This document shows, piece by piece, positions 44,960 to 54,308 of a stretch of 64,000 nt of DNA (position 1 is the first letter of the stretch; each line of letters begins with the position of its first letter). Source of the stretch: Algoriphagus sp. (lineage in GTDB: Bacteria > Bacteroidota > Bacteroidia > Cytophagales > Cyclobacteriaceae); assembly GCA_029945945.1 (NCBI GenBank), contig JAQSDM010000013.1, forward strand, positions 229,223 through 293,222, given 5' to 3'. The translations under genes were made by a program, and so were the position numbers. Under the pieces are notes generated by a model. That model had not been told where the DNA came from. It ran no database searches and worked only from the letters and a program-made list of their open reading frames with translations.

Positions 44960-45030
44960 CCTGGATTACATTATAGCACCGGTAATTATTTGAAAAATGT
45001 TAAAATTAATTTTTATCTCCACTTCTTGAC

Positions 45031-45885
45031 ATGTCTTCTTCAACAGAAAAACTCATCGCCCAACTCCAGAGAGATATTGCAAATGAGGAAAAACTACTTG
45101 CCCAGGAAGGATCAAAAAAGCTCCAAAAGGAGAAACAACTGCTGGCAATCGAACAATCGCTGAGAAAGAAAACTGCCCCTTCAACGATAAAAATGAAAGA
45201 AGGGCAAGCCATAAGACTTAAAACTGAAATCAGTCAAATCGAAAAAAGATCAGCTGACATCCAAAAGAAAATCAGTCAAAAGAAATCTCGGCTTCTTAAC
45301 TATAATAGCCAATTAAAACAAGAAAGAGAACGGGAGAAACGCCTCGAAGCAAATCTGGAAAAAAGGATAAATGAACGGGAATTGAGTATCCAGCGAGAAA
45401 TAACTGCGGAGTTACTAAGACAACGAGAAATTTCAAGAGATGCAATTCTTGATTCAACCCACACCAAAACATATGATGTTCAATACGATTTTTTTATTTC
45501 TCATGCCAATGAAGATAAAGAACCATTTGTAAGATCATTGGCGGAAAAACTACAAGAAGCCGGGGCTAAAGTATGGTATGATGCCTTTGTTTTAAAAATT
45601 GGAGATAGCCTAAGAATCGAGATTTCCAAAGGCTTAAATAAATCCAGATATGGAATCGTAGTCCTTTCAGAAAGTTTTTTCAGGAAAACCTGGACCAACC
45701 GAGAGTTGAGTGGACTAATGGAAATTGAGACCTTAACCAAAAAAGTAATCCTTCCGATATGGCACAAAGTTACTCGTGATGAGGTGGTTGCTTATGACCC
45801 AATTTTAGCGGATAAAAAAGCATTGAATACATCAATCGAATCCTTAGATCAAATTGTTGAGGAATTAATGACCATGTTGGATTAG
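45031..45885 (+). CDS. TIR-domain protein with N-terminal coiled coil
   Basis: 284 residues. Coiled coil from about 5 to 135 (KLIAQLQRDIANEEKLLAQE, many KQL/REKR repeats), then a TIR domain from 150: YDFFISHANEDKEPFVRSLAEKL, VWYDAFVLKIGDSLRIEIS, YGIVVLSESFFRKTWTNREL. E225 in WTNREL is at the position of the NADase glutamate. Bacterial TIRs hydrolyse NAD+ to starve infected cells, often when an oligomer forms; here the coiled coil would set oligomerisation. Lies in the BREX cargo block, probably a separate abortive effector. Confidence 0.9.
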   Translation: MSSSTEKLIAQLQRDIANEEKLLAQEGSKKLQKEKQLLAIEQSLRKKTAPSTIKMKEGQAIRLKTEISQIEKRSADIQKKISQKKSRLLNYNSQLKQEREREKRLEANLEKRINERELSIQREITAELLRQREISRDAILDSTHTKTYDVQYDFFISHANEDKEPFVRSLAEKLQEAGAKVWYDAFVLKIGDSLRIEISKGLNKSRYGIVVLSESFFRKTWTNRELSGLMEIETLTKKVILPIWHKVTRDEVVAYDPILADKKALNTSIESLDQIVEELMTMLD

Positions 45886-46004
45886 GCAATTGCTAATTAA
45901 TCTTTTCGATTCAATTTGGAAAGGAATTCAATTAGCCATTGTGTCAAAAGCTATTGTTACAACCTGATTTAAGAAACAAGTTAAGAACCTAATCTTTCAC
46001 AATC

Positions 46005-47009
46005 ATGAATCAAAAAATGATCTTTTTCAATGTCGGATGGATGGATTTCTACCAGGGATTGAATAAAGGAGATACTTTAAAAAATGGAGGTCTTCACAAC
46101 GAGAGCTACAAATGGGGAGGTGAGATTATGAATTTCGAACCATTTGAAGGTCAGATGTATGGATACGTCCAGCCTAAAGTATCTGAAAACCAGGATTATC
46201 ATGGAAGTACAATCAGGATAGAACGCCTCGACCCCAAAGCTGTAGATTCGATTTCAGGCGTTGTGGTGGTTTGGACTGCCACAGACCCTGATCACGGGGG
46301 CACTTATGTCATTGGGTGGTACAAAAACGCAACTATTTTCAGAAGTTGGCAGAAAGATCCCAAAGGATCAAACAGACAATACAGGAAAAATAATTTGGGT
46401 TTTTTCACCACAGCTGCTAAAAAAAACTGCACTCTCCTTCCCCGATACGCAAGGACTTTACAGGTTCCCCGAAAAGGACCGGGGAGCATGGGAAGAAGCA
46501 ATGTTTGGTTTGCAGATGAAGCTTCAGAATTTAAGCAAAGCGTTCTGGACCTTATCAATGGAAAGCAACTTCAACCAGTCGAATCAGACAGAAAATCAAA
46601 AAAGACAGGGAGGAAAAGAATTCAGCCAGATCCCGAAAAACGCCTTAAAATAGAAATTGCAGCTGTTCAGATTGTAATTGAGCACTTTTCCAAATTAGGG
46701 TACTTGGTTGATTCCAGAGAAAAGGACAACCTGGGCTGGGATTTAGATGTGACTCGTGGAAAAATTCAATTGAAGGTGGAGGTCAAAGGTCTTTCGGGCG
46801 CTACTATTCAAGCAGACCTCACACCAAATGAATATGAGAAAATGTTTATTCACAAAGAAAGCTATGTGATCTGCATCGTAACTGAAGCATTGGCAGATCC
46901 TATTTTAAGGGTCTTTTACTATTCCCTCGACATCAAGACATGGCGAACAGAAATTGATGAAAGAATTCAAGTGGAGAAGATCGTGGCAGCGAGAGTGTCA
47001 ATTAAATGA
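46005..47009 (+). CDS. DUF3883 nuclease-like protein with PUA/EVE-like N-terminus
   Basis: 334 residues. C-terminal DUF3883 domain (from about 225): IVIEHFSKLGYLVDSREKDNLGWDLDVTRGKIQLKVEVKGLSG contains the PD-(D/E)XK-type core with D and ExK. N-terminal half VVVVWTATDPDHGGTYVIGWYKNATIFRSW is a pattern seen in reader domains that inspect modified DNA in restriction systems. So the design is reader plus nuclease, as in type IV restriction enzymes. It stands as a single gene 120 bp after the TIR gene and 30 bp before the next. The reader call is inference. Confidence 0.68.
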   Translation: MNQKMIFFNVGWMDFYQGLNKGDTLKNGGLHNESYKWGGEIMNFEPFEGQMYGYVQPKVSENQDYHGSTIRIERLDPKAVDSISGVVVVWTATDPDHGGTYVIGWYKNATIFRSWQKDPKGSNRQYRKNNLGFFTTAAKKNCTLLPRYARTLQVPRKGPGSMGRSNVWFADEASEFKQSVLDLINGKQLQPVESDRKSKKTGRKRIQPDPEKRLKIEIAAVQIVIEHFSKLGYLVDSREKDNLGWDLDVTRGKIQLKVEVKGLSGATIQADLTPNEYEKMFIHKESYVICIVTEALADPILRVFYYSLDIKTWRTEIDERIQVEKIVAARVSIK

Positions 47010-47041
47010 ATCATCCAAAACTCAACTTTTAAAAAATTAGA

Positions 47042-48316
47042 ATGGTCATTCTTTTAGACTTAGACGGTACTTTAACCGACACAGCTTATTCCAAATACAA
47101 AGAACTAAAAGATGGGAAAATAGAAACCCAAACATTGAAAATTCCTCTTATCCCCGGTGCCATAGAATTTGTCAATGAACTCAAAAGGTTGGGACATAGA
47201 CCTATTATAGTATCTGATAGCCACCCAAATTACGTCAGACCAATCGCTAAAAATCTTTTTGGAATTGAACAAATCAATCTTACAGATAAGCCTAATACTA
47301 CCAAAACGATTGATCATTTAGAGGCAAATGAAGAATTGTTTACTCTTTTCCAAAACAAAGACAATTTCTTGATGGTCGGAGATAGCTTTCTTGATATCGA
47401 ATTAGGTAGAAGATTAAATGTCAGGACCGTACTTACAAAATTCTATTCTACAGACGATGTAGAAGAGCGAGATGGAATTGGTGATGATTGGAAACCATTA
47501 AAAATGGGGCCAACATACTATGCAAAGACATATGCTGATGTACTCGAAATAATCCGGGAACCTCTGAAAAATTTGCTTGCAGTCGAAGCAGCTTTTCAAG
47601 GTGAAAAAACCGGTAAAGCCGTTCGTTTTAAAGATTTCAATGGAAAAGATGGAATTATGGCCTTTAGATGTCTGGCTCGACAAGAAGGAGGCGAGATTGA
47701 CAAATACTCGAAGGGGGATAAATATTATCAGATAGAAAATCCTCTTCGCGGAAAAGATTTCCTTGAGACACTTTCCTTAGGGGTATCCAACTATCTTGAT
47801 GAGATTGATAGGTATCAAAAATTTAAATGGGATTATTTTACCTATGTCTCAGATAAAATAACAACTCAGCCTCCGAATAAAATGAAGGAAATCTTTGATT
47901 TGGTCGAATCAAAGCACCCTAAAATAAAACTGTTTGAATGGAGACCTGATGTTAAAGGAAGCCTTCGGAACCAACCAAATTACGAAGAAAGAAGAAAGTT
48001 TATTGACTTCAATCTTAGCTTGCTTGATGGAATAGACTACAAAGGAAAAAATATAATCATCCTGGATGATCAGTTCACCACCTCTGCTACAGCCTACAGT
48101 ATTTCAACAAAACTGAGAGCTGCTGGCGCTAAAAACATCTTATTCATTGCACTTTTTTATTTAGTTTCTCAAGTTCACTCAATGGACTGTCCTATTTGTA
48201 AAAAACCGATGGCAATAAAAATAAACAGGAAAGATGGGAACAAGTTTTATTCTTGTACTCCTCCTCGGTATAAAGGAGAGGGGTGCGGAAACATAATCAA
48301 TATTGCCAATGGATAG
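47042..48316 (+). CDS. HAD phosphatase / phosphoribosyltransferase / zinc-ribbon fusion
   Basis: 424 residues. N-terminal HAD domain with nucleophile LLDLDGTLTDT (D6, D8) and FLMVGDSFLDIELG; central PRTase-like domain with the PRPP loop IIILDDQFTTSATAYSI (about 338-355); C-terminal four-cysteine zinc ribbon CPICKKP ... SCTPPRYKGEGCG. The same HAD + ComF-like PRTase arrangement is found beside DprA-like proteins in accessory regions, and here the DprA-like gene starts 8 bp before this one ends. Probably makes or consumes a nucleotide or processes DNA ends with its partner; activity unknown. Confidence 0.72.
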   Translation: MVILLDLDGTLTDTAYSKYKELKDGKIETQTLKIPLIPGAIEFVNELKRLGHRPIIVSDSHPNYVRPIAKNLFGIEQINLTDKPNTTKTIDHLEANEELFTLFQNKDNFLMVGDSFLDIELGRRLNVRTVLTKFYSTDDVEERDGIGDDWKPLKMGPTYYAKTYADVLEIIREPLKNLLAVEAAFQGEKTGKAVRFKDFNGKDGIMAFRCLARQEGGEIDKYSKGDKYYQIENPLRGKDFLETLSLGVSNYLDEIDRYQKFKWDYFTYVSDKITTQPPNKMKEIFDLVESKHPKIKLFEWRPDVKGSLRNQPNYEERRKFIDFNLSLLDGIDYKGKNIIILDDQFTTSATAYSISTKLRAAGAKNILFIALFYLVSQVHSMDCPICKKPMAIKINRKDGNKFYSCTPPRYKGEGCGNIINIANG

Positions 48317-49262
48317 CCTCACAAATAACATCCTCGCATTCAGCAAAATAAAGGGAATTGGCCCTGCATTTATAAAAAAGAATCTCATTCAGATTCACGA
48401 ATTTCTTGGATCTGCAGATTCGTTGTTTAATCATTTCCCCAAAATTGACAGATCGGAATTCGAGTATAATTTAAACATCAGTGAGGCAATTCTTGAAGAC
48501 GCAGAGAAGTTTGGAATAACTGTAATTTCAATTCTGGATGATATTTATCCGAAAAACCTTTTTGAAATAAAGGATCCTCCTCCAGTAATTTTTGTTCGTG
48601 GAAACTTGAAGAATCTGGATAAATGCATTGCAATTATTGGAACAAGAAAATCTACACCTCTCGGACAAAAAATAGCTTCAAAAATCGGAGAATATTTTAG
48701 TCATAATTGGTCAATTTGCAATGGTCTTGTAGAAGGAATTGACAAATATTCAATTACGCATGATAATGAAGTGTATCCAAGTGTTACTGGGGTTCTTTCC
48801 GGAGGTCTAAATTTTTCAAAAACCTCTTCTAAAGTTACTCAGGAATTAGCGGAAAAGGTATTATCAAAAGATGGTTTAATCTTAAGCGAATTCGAACCAA
48901 ATCAGAAGGAAGATCAGTTTTCCGGAAGCAAAGCAAGCCGAATTCAAGCTGGATTATCTTCTGCACTGATGCTCGTTCAAAGTAGTTTAGATGGTGGTTC
49001 AAAATATACTATCAAAGCATTTTCAGAGCTAAACAGAGTATTGGGAATAGTAGAATATAAGGGAAATACTGAGTTTGAAACTTCCGATTCATTTGAGGCC
49101 AATCGTCTCATAATTCTTGAAAAAGAGAATGGTGTTGCGAAAATGATCCAATCAAAAACCTCTCAAAACTTAAAATTTAAAGAAATTATCAAGATCTCAA
49201 AACGAGAGGAATACCAATACCTGGAAAAGGCAATTAGGCGGCAGAATAGCCTTTTCGGCTAA
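48309..49262 (+). CDS. DprA/Smf-like protein
   Basis: 317 residues from the ATG at 48309. Central Rossmann fold of the DNA-processing type: IAIIGTRKSTPLGQKIASKIGEYF, then CNGLVEGIDKYSITHDNE and TGVLSGGLNF, ASRIQAGLSSALMLVQSSLDGGSKYTIKAF. N-terminal HhH-like segment KIKGIGPAFIKKNL. Lacks the usual C-terminal winged helix of competence DprA; the tail is basic. Overlaps the HAD-PRTase gene by 8 bp. In islands these paired DprA-like proteins are thought to act in defence rather than natural transformation. Confidence 0.78.
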   Translation: MDSLTNNILAFSKIKGIGPAFIKKNLIQIHEFLGSADSLFNHFPKIDRSEFEYNLNISEAILEDAEKFGITVISILDDIYPKNLFEIKDPPPVIFVRGNLKNLDKCIAIIGTRKSTPLGQKIASKIGEYFSHNWSICNGLVEGIDKYSITHDNEVYPSVTGVLSGGLNFSKTSSKVTQELAEKVLSKDGLILSEFEPNQKEDQFSGSKASRIQAGLSSALMLVQSSLDGGSKYTIKAFSELNRVLGIVEYKGNTEFETSDSFEANRLIILEKENGVAKMIQSKTSQNLKFKEIIKISKREEYQYLEKAIRRQNSLFG

Positions 49263-49296
49263 TTCAGTTTTGATTTTTTTTGAAAGTGATGGGGCA

Positions 49297-49324
49297 GTTG
49301 GAATCTAAAAGTTGGAATCTAAAA
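49297..49324 (+). repeat. Tandem 14-bp repeat before pglZ
   Basis: GTTGGAATCTAAAA occurs twice in direct contact (49297-49310, 49311-49324) in the 211-bp gap between the DprA-like gene and pglZ. Could be slipped-strand noise or an operator. Confidence 0.5.
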
Positions 49325-49473
49325 AGTAGATTTCATTAAATAATAGTTTTTAGACATAGGGATACCTCTTATAAATTTGGTGCTTGTTCATTTGTTTGAC
49401 CATGGTATCTTTAACCAAGCAGCCTTTTACCTCACCTGCCTAAACCTTCAGTACGGAAACCTTTCTTTGAACT

Positions 49474-52014
49474 ATGCTTAAACCCAGAATTGAAAAATAC
49501 TTTGATAGTAATCCTGATCTGAGAGTCCTTTTTCTTTTTGATGGTGATGGCGCTTTTGCTGAGGAGATTGAAAATCTTCAAACGGAAGGGATTCGCTTTG
49601 AGAGATTTGCAAACAACTTCTTTTACCTGAAAAAACAGCTTCATACCGAGTGGCTGAACGAGAAAGTCTTCCTCTACTTTTCAATGACTTCTCCCCATAA
49701 AACAGGGAAATACCTTGACTTCCCTTTACTGGACATTCTTGAAGCAAACAAAGAATTGGTAACGGATGACGAAGAATCATTTTTAGAAGAATTCAAACTG
49801 GGTAGAAACCAGAAAAACCTGGTCAAAAAGTACATCAAAGAGCTTCAATACTCCGCAGTTCAGGAAGTCTGCAGGCCTATACTGGAAGCAGATAAGTTTG
49901 ACGAACCCAACCTTCAGCAAGGTTTGATTTCTGCATTCCTTAAGTTCAATAAGATTGCAAGTTGGGGATGCATCATAGGGAAGCTATTCTTATTAGCGCC
50001 GAAAGAAAAGGAGGCAGATCTCAAACGATTCCTGAAAAAGCTGAATGAAAATCAACTCTTTCCGGTCTTGAGTAAAAAGCTGAAATTTTACTTTGGTTCA
50101 GAACCGGATGTGATTGATAACAACTACCTGATCTCTTTACTCCAGAAGATTCGATACAACCAAATCACGCAATGGATAGCCGAAGCCAATAAGCTTGACC
50201 CCTACTCCCATTTGAAAATCAGGGAAAAGTCAATCCTAACCGCCATTTTTCAACTACTTCAAGAAGCAAGTCAGCATCCTCAAATCAATGGTAAACTGGC
50301 AGAGATGCTCGATTTTGCAGGAGGCACCATCCATGGAGAAACGCTGGTGAAGGTTTATGGGATAGATGCAGAATTTGGTTTACTAAGTACCGATATGGCT
50401 TGGAGGATATTGACAGCCCAAGCAGATATACTTGACTACAATCCAAAGGCCGTCATCCAAAAACTGGAGGCGTTGTATACTTCTCATGATTTTGACCCAT
50501 CCGTTGGAAACACCTTGAAGTTTATGGTTCAAATGGCTGAAACCATTTCCCAAATCAATTCCATTCCTTCCTACACCTTAAACAAACCTGACGAATACAT
50601 TCAAATGTATGCATCAAACTGGAATGGGATTGATCGAGCATACCGAAAGTCGATTGACTCTCACCGCCAAATCACTGAATTACCTGAACATTTTGATCTG
50701 GACCGGCTTTATCAAACTTTGAATAAAAAGTATGATACGTTCCTTGAGAAATCTAATCGGGAATGGCTGAAATGCCTTCAGGAATTTGGCTTCAATTACA
50801 AAGCATTAAAGGCGCCGAAGCAATATGATTTTTACAGCAGGGAAATAGAAAACTCATCTGTAAAAACGGTTGTGATAATTTCTGATGCGCTCCGATATGA
50901 GGCTGCTTACGAATTGCTTGGCATTATGCATGGCGATGATAAAAACGTGGCTGAAATCGGCTATCAGCTTGCTTCAATCCCTTCCAAAACAAGTATTGGA
51001 ATGAGTCAGCTTTTGCCAAGAAATGAAATCAAATTCAATGAAGGCAAGATCACGATTGATGGCTTTTCGACAGAGGGGATAGACAATCGACAGCAGATCC
51101 TGAGATTTCATTCAGAAGATGCCATCGCCATTCAATACAACACGGTAGAAAGTATGCCTCTGAAAGATTCGAGAGAGGTATTTAAGGCACCCTTGGTATA
51201 TGTCTATCATGATGTAATAGACGCCACCGGCGACAAAAAATCGAGTGAGCGCCGAACCTTTAAGGTAGTTCAAGAAGCAATTACCGAATTGGGTAAATTC
51301 GTCAACAAAGTTCACCACACCTATAATGTGACACGCGTTTTCATCACTTCAGATCATGGGTTCATTTATAATGATCAGGATGTTGAGGAAAAGGATAAAG
51401 AACCCGGGTCCGGACTGGAATCTATTGCCTCTCACAATCGATACGAACTCCTGACTAAGGAAGTTAAACCAAAGCTTGGGTATTGCTTTCCCATTAAGGC
51501 CACTACAGCTTTCAAAGACGGTGAAGAGGTATTCGTACTCACTCCGGAATCAACCAATAGATATAAGAAACAAGGTGTTGGACATCAATTTGTCCATGGA
51601 GGAGGATCTCTTCAAGAGCTTGTGGTACCGGTCATCAACAGCTATCGAAAGACTCAGGCAATTGCTAAAAAGGTGAGGCCATTGGTAACCAATGAATCCC
51701 AATTGAGAATTGTCTCCAATATTTTAAGGGTAACGGTACTCCAGGAAAAGAAGATTTCCAGAACCGAGAAAGAACTGGAATTGGTGATTGCACTTTACAA
51801 AGGCAACCAATTGGTAAGCAATGAAGCAGTGATTAAACTTGATTCCAGTTCAGACTCCCCTACGGATCGAATTCATAAGGTTGAGCTGATATTGAATAGC
51901 TCAGCTATTAATGAAACCCATCTTAAGCTTAAAGCTTTTGATTTGGAGGAACGATTGAATCCGATCATCGAAATCTTGGTACAAAACCAGACTATAATTC
52001 CGACAGATTTTTAA
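49474..52014 (+). CDS. pglZ: BREX type 1 protein PglZ
   Basis: 846 residues. Alkaline-phosphatase superfamily core: VVIISDALRYEAAYELLG (about 465-482) and VFITSDHGFIYNDQD (about 620-635), plus the N-terminal VLFLFDGDGAFAEEIENL typical of type 1 PglZ. Required for BREX defence and for PglX methylation; a metal-dependent phosphodiesterase or nuclease role is proposed. Length matches family. It restarts the BREX genes after the seven-gene cargo. Confidence 0.94.
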   Translation: MLKPRIEKYFDSNPDLRVLFLFDGDGAFAEEIENLQTEGIRFERFANNFFYLKKQLHTEWLNEKVFLYFSMTSPHKTGKYLDFPLLDILEANKELVTDDEESFLEEFKLGRNQKNLVKKYIKELQYSAVQEVCRPILEADKFDEPNLQQGLISAFLKFNKIASWGCIIGKLFLLAPKEKEADLKRFLKKLNENQLFPVLSKKLKFYFGSEPDVIDNNYLISLLQKIRYNQITQWIAEANKLDPYSHLKIREKSILTAIFQLLQEASQHPQINGKLAEMLDFAGGTIHGETLVKVYGIDAEFGLLSTDMAWRILTAQADILDYNPKAVIQKLEALYTSHDFDPSVGNTLKFMVQMAETISQINSIPSYTLNKPDEYIQMYASNWNGIDRAYRKSIDSHRQITELPEHFDLDRLYQTLNKKYDTFLEKSNREWLKCLQEFGFNYKALKAPKQYDFYSREIENSSVKTVVIISDALRYEAAYELLGIMHGDDKNVAEIGYQLASIPSKTSIGMSQLLPRNEIKFNEGKITIDGFSTEGIDNRQQILRFHSEDAIAIQYNTVESMPLKDSREVFKAPLVYVYHDVIDATGDKKSSERRTFKVVQEAITELGKFVNKVHHTYNVTRVFITSDHGFIYNDQDVEEKDKEPGSGLESIASHNRYELLTKEVKPKLGYCFPIKATTAFKDGEEVFVLTPESTNRYKKQGVGHQFVHGGGSLQELVVPVINSYRKTQAIAKKVRPLVTNESQLRIVSNILRVTVLQEKKISRTEKELELVIALYKGNQLVSNEAVIKLDSSSDSPTDRIHKVELILNSSAINETHLKLKAFDLEERLNPIIEILVQNQTIIPTDF

Positions 52015-52152
52015 ATGCTGAAACCAGAAGAAATCGAATCCATCATTACTCAGGGAGAGGGGTATAATGCTGAATTTAAAATACGAGTACCCATCAAAAT
52101 AACAATTCAAGGAATCATCTTTAGAACAGGCTCAGATAAAAGCCGGATCTGA
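52015..52152 (+). pseudogene. Truncated AlbA_2 (Schlafen-type) ATP-binding protein remnant
   Basis: 45-codon frame starting directly after the pglZ stop (TAAATG). It begins MLKPEEIESIITQGEGYNAE then FKIRVP, the conserved opening of AlbA_2-domain proteins that in Bacteroidota run to 400 or more residues, and then breaks into unrelated sequence. A longer gene once sat between pglZ and brxL and has been deleted. Confidence 0.6.
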
Positions 52153-52213
52153 GACGTAAAATCATAAGAGGACAGAATCAGGAATTAGGTAGAAATTTTT
52201 AAGGCAAATAAGC

Positions 52214-54265
52214 ATGGAGCTCCAGGAGAAAATTTTACAACATTTTGAAGGTAAGGTGGTACGGAAAGATTTGACCGCGAGAGTTAAGGGAAATGCGGTA
52301 GTTCCGACCTATGTCTTGGAATATCTGTTAGGCCAATATTGTGCTATCAATGACGAGACAATTATCGAGGCAGGAATTGAAAAAGTAAAAGCGGTAATCA
52401 AGAATAATTACGTCCACCGGAGCGAGGCTGAAATTGTAAAGTCCAAAATTCGCCAGGATGGAAAATATAAGATCATTGACAAGATCAATGTTTCTCTGAA
52501 TGATAAGGCAAACATCTATGAAGCTGAGTTTGCTAACCTTGGAATCAAGCATGTCCCGATAGATGATATCATGGTCATGGATCATCCTAAATTACTGAGC
52601 GGTGGCGGAGTCTGGTGTATTCTAACGATGGGTTATTCCCATGCAGCAGAAACCGATATCCGCTGGATCATTCAGGAAATAAAGCCTATCCAAGTAGCAA
52701 ACGTCCGATTAGAAGAATACATAGAAGCGAGGAGTGCTTTCACTACAGATGAGTGGTTAGACCTGCTCATGCATAGTATTGGTTTGAATCCGGAGTTTTT
52801 CAATAAGCGTGGTAAACTGATTCAGATTTCAAGGCTGATAACCCATACAGAAAACAACTTCAATTTCATTGAATTGGGCCCTAAGGGAACGGGTAAATCT
52901 CATATTTTCTCAGAGCTATCTCCCCATGGTGTTTTGGTCTCCGGGGGAGATGTTTCAAAAGCTCGCCTTTTTGTAAATAACACAGGAAACAAAATTGGTT
53001 TGGTGGGCTATTGGGATGTAGTCGCTCTGGATGAGTTTGAACAAGAGAAGGGCGGCAAAAAAGTAGATGGAGATTTAGTAAAAATCATGCAGAACTTCAT
53101 GGCTAATCAATCTTTCAACAGAGGAAAAGAAACCTACCAAGCAACTGCGTCTTTAGCTTTTGTTGGGAACACCAAGCATACTGTTCCTTACATGTTGAAA
53201 AACTCACACTTGTTTGAGTCCATTCCTGATGGGTATATCAAGGGTGCTTTCCTTGACCGAATTCACATGTACATTCCAGGTTGGGAAGTCCGAATTTTAA
53301 AAAGCTCTGTTTTCACAAAAGAGTTTGGATTCATCGTAGACTACCTGGCGGAAATCCTCAAAGACCTTCGAAAATCAGATTACAGCGGATTGATGGACCG
53401 ATATGTAGAACTTGATGGTTCCCTCACAACTCGTGATAAAACTGCAATTCGGAAATCCTTCTCCGGGTTAACGAAGTTACTTTACCCTCACAAAGAAATG
53501 AGTGAGGCAGAGGTGATTGAGATTCTCGAGTTTGCCATAGAGGGAAGAAAAAGAGTGAAAGATCAACTCTATATCATTGATGAAACATTCCGAACCGAAC
53601 CGGTATCTTTTAAATACAAAGTCAAATCGAGTGGAAAAGAGTTTGAACCGGAAACTTTAGAAAAACTGAATTATAGCATCAAATCACCGAAACCAATTGA
53701 TACTTCAGGCGTAGCGAACAAATCGGAAAATGAGGAAGATAATTCTCAATCATTATCTGAACCAAAAGAGGAAGGAAGTAAGCATGCTCTAAATCTTCAT
53801 CCTCATCAGGTAAGCCTGAAAGATAATCAGACAGGTATTTCCTTTAAGAAGCTTTTTGCACACTACCTCTCAGGGGCATCAAAAATACAACTTCAGGATC
53901 CTTACATCCGGCTTTACTATCAATTCAAAAACCTGTTGGAATTCTGTTTGATGCTAAGTCAAAACAAATCACCGGAAGAGGAAATTGAACTTCACGTGAT
54001 CACAAATAATACTTCAGATCGTTTAGCCGACTCATTAAGCAACTTTGAAGAATTACAGGAAAGCGTTGCCGATTTAGGAATCCATCTAACCTATGAATTT
54101 ACAGATGTCCATGACAGGTCAATCATTGCAGATAATGGATGGAAGATTAACCTTGGACGAGGCTTAGATATTTTCGACCGTATAGAGGGCAAATTCAATG
54201 CAGCTGACCTTGACCAAGAAAAAAGGAAGTGTAAGGCTTGTGATGTTACATATTTGAGGATTTAA
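52214..54265 (+). CDS. brxL: BrxL-type AAA ATPase with MIT_C-like C-terminus instead of Lon protease
   Basis: 683 residues. Residues 1-480 are the BrxL AAA core: N-terminal DNA-binding-like region, Walker A LGPKGTGKSHIFSEL (about 222-229), GDVSKARLFV, Walker B VVALDEFEQ and SLAFVGNTKHTVPYM. The usual C-terminal Lon protease domain with its Ser-Lys dyad is not seen. Residues about 540-670 instead read QDPYIRLYYQFKNLLEFCLML ... VHDRSIIADNGWKINLGRGLDIF, the pattern of the MIT_C (PLD-like) fold. BrxL forms a ring motor on DNA; this version may recognise its target through the new domain. Confidence 0.86.
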   Translation: MELQEKILQHFEGKVVRKDLTARVKGNAVVPTYVLEYLLGQYCAINDETIIEAGIEKVKAVIKNNYVHRSEAEIVKSKIRQDGKYKIIDKINVSLNDKANIYEAEFANLGIKHVPIDDIMVMDHPKLLSGGGVWCILTMGYSHAAETDIRWIIQEIKPIQVANVRLEEYIEARSAFTTDEWLDLLMHSIGLNPEFFNKRGKLIQISRLITHTENNFNFIELGPKGTGKSHIFSELSPHGVLVSGGDVSKARLFVNNTGNKIGLVGYWDVVALDEFEQEKGGKKVDGDLVKIMQNFMANQSFNRGKETYQATASLAFVGNTKHTVPYMLKNSHLFESIPDGYIKGAFLDRIHMYIPGWEVRILKSSVFTKEFGFIVDYLAEILKDLRKSDYSGLMDRYVELDGSLTTRDKTAIRKSFSGLTKLLYPHKEMSEAEVIEILEFAIEGRKRVKDQLYIIDETFRTEPVSFKYKVKSSGKEFEPETLEKLNYSIKSPKPIDTSGVANKSENEEDNSQSLSEPKEEGSKHALNLHPHQVSLKDNQTGISFKKLFAHYLSGASKIQLQDPYIRLYYQFKNLLEFCLMLSQNKSPEEEIELHVITNNTSDRLADSLSNFEELQESVADLGIHLTYEFTDVHDRSIIADNGWKINLGRGLDIFDRIEGKFNAADLDQEKRKCKACDVTYLRI

Positions 54266-54308
54266 GCCCCTTCTGACCAAACTTTTCCCAAACTATACTC
54301 ATTGATAA

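Noticed and set aside
34595..54265. DISARM or another Pgl-type system
   Set aside because: The order brxA-brxB-brxC-pglX-pglZ-brxL and the BrxB (DUF1788) protein fit BREX type 1; no DrmA/B/C or PglW kinase is present.
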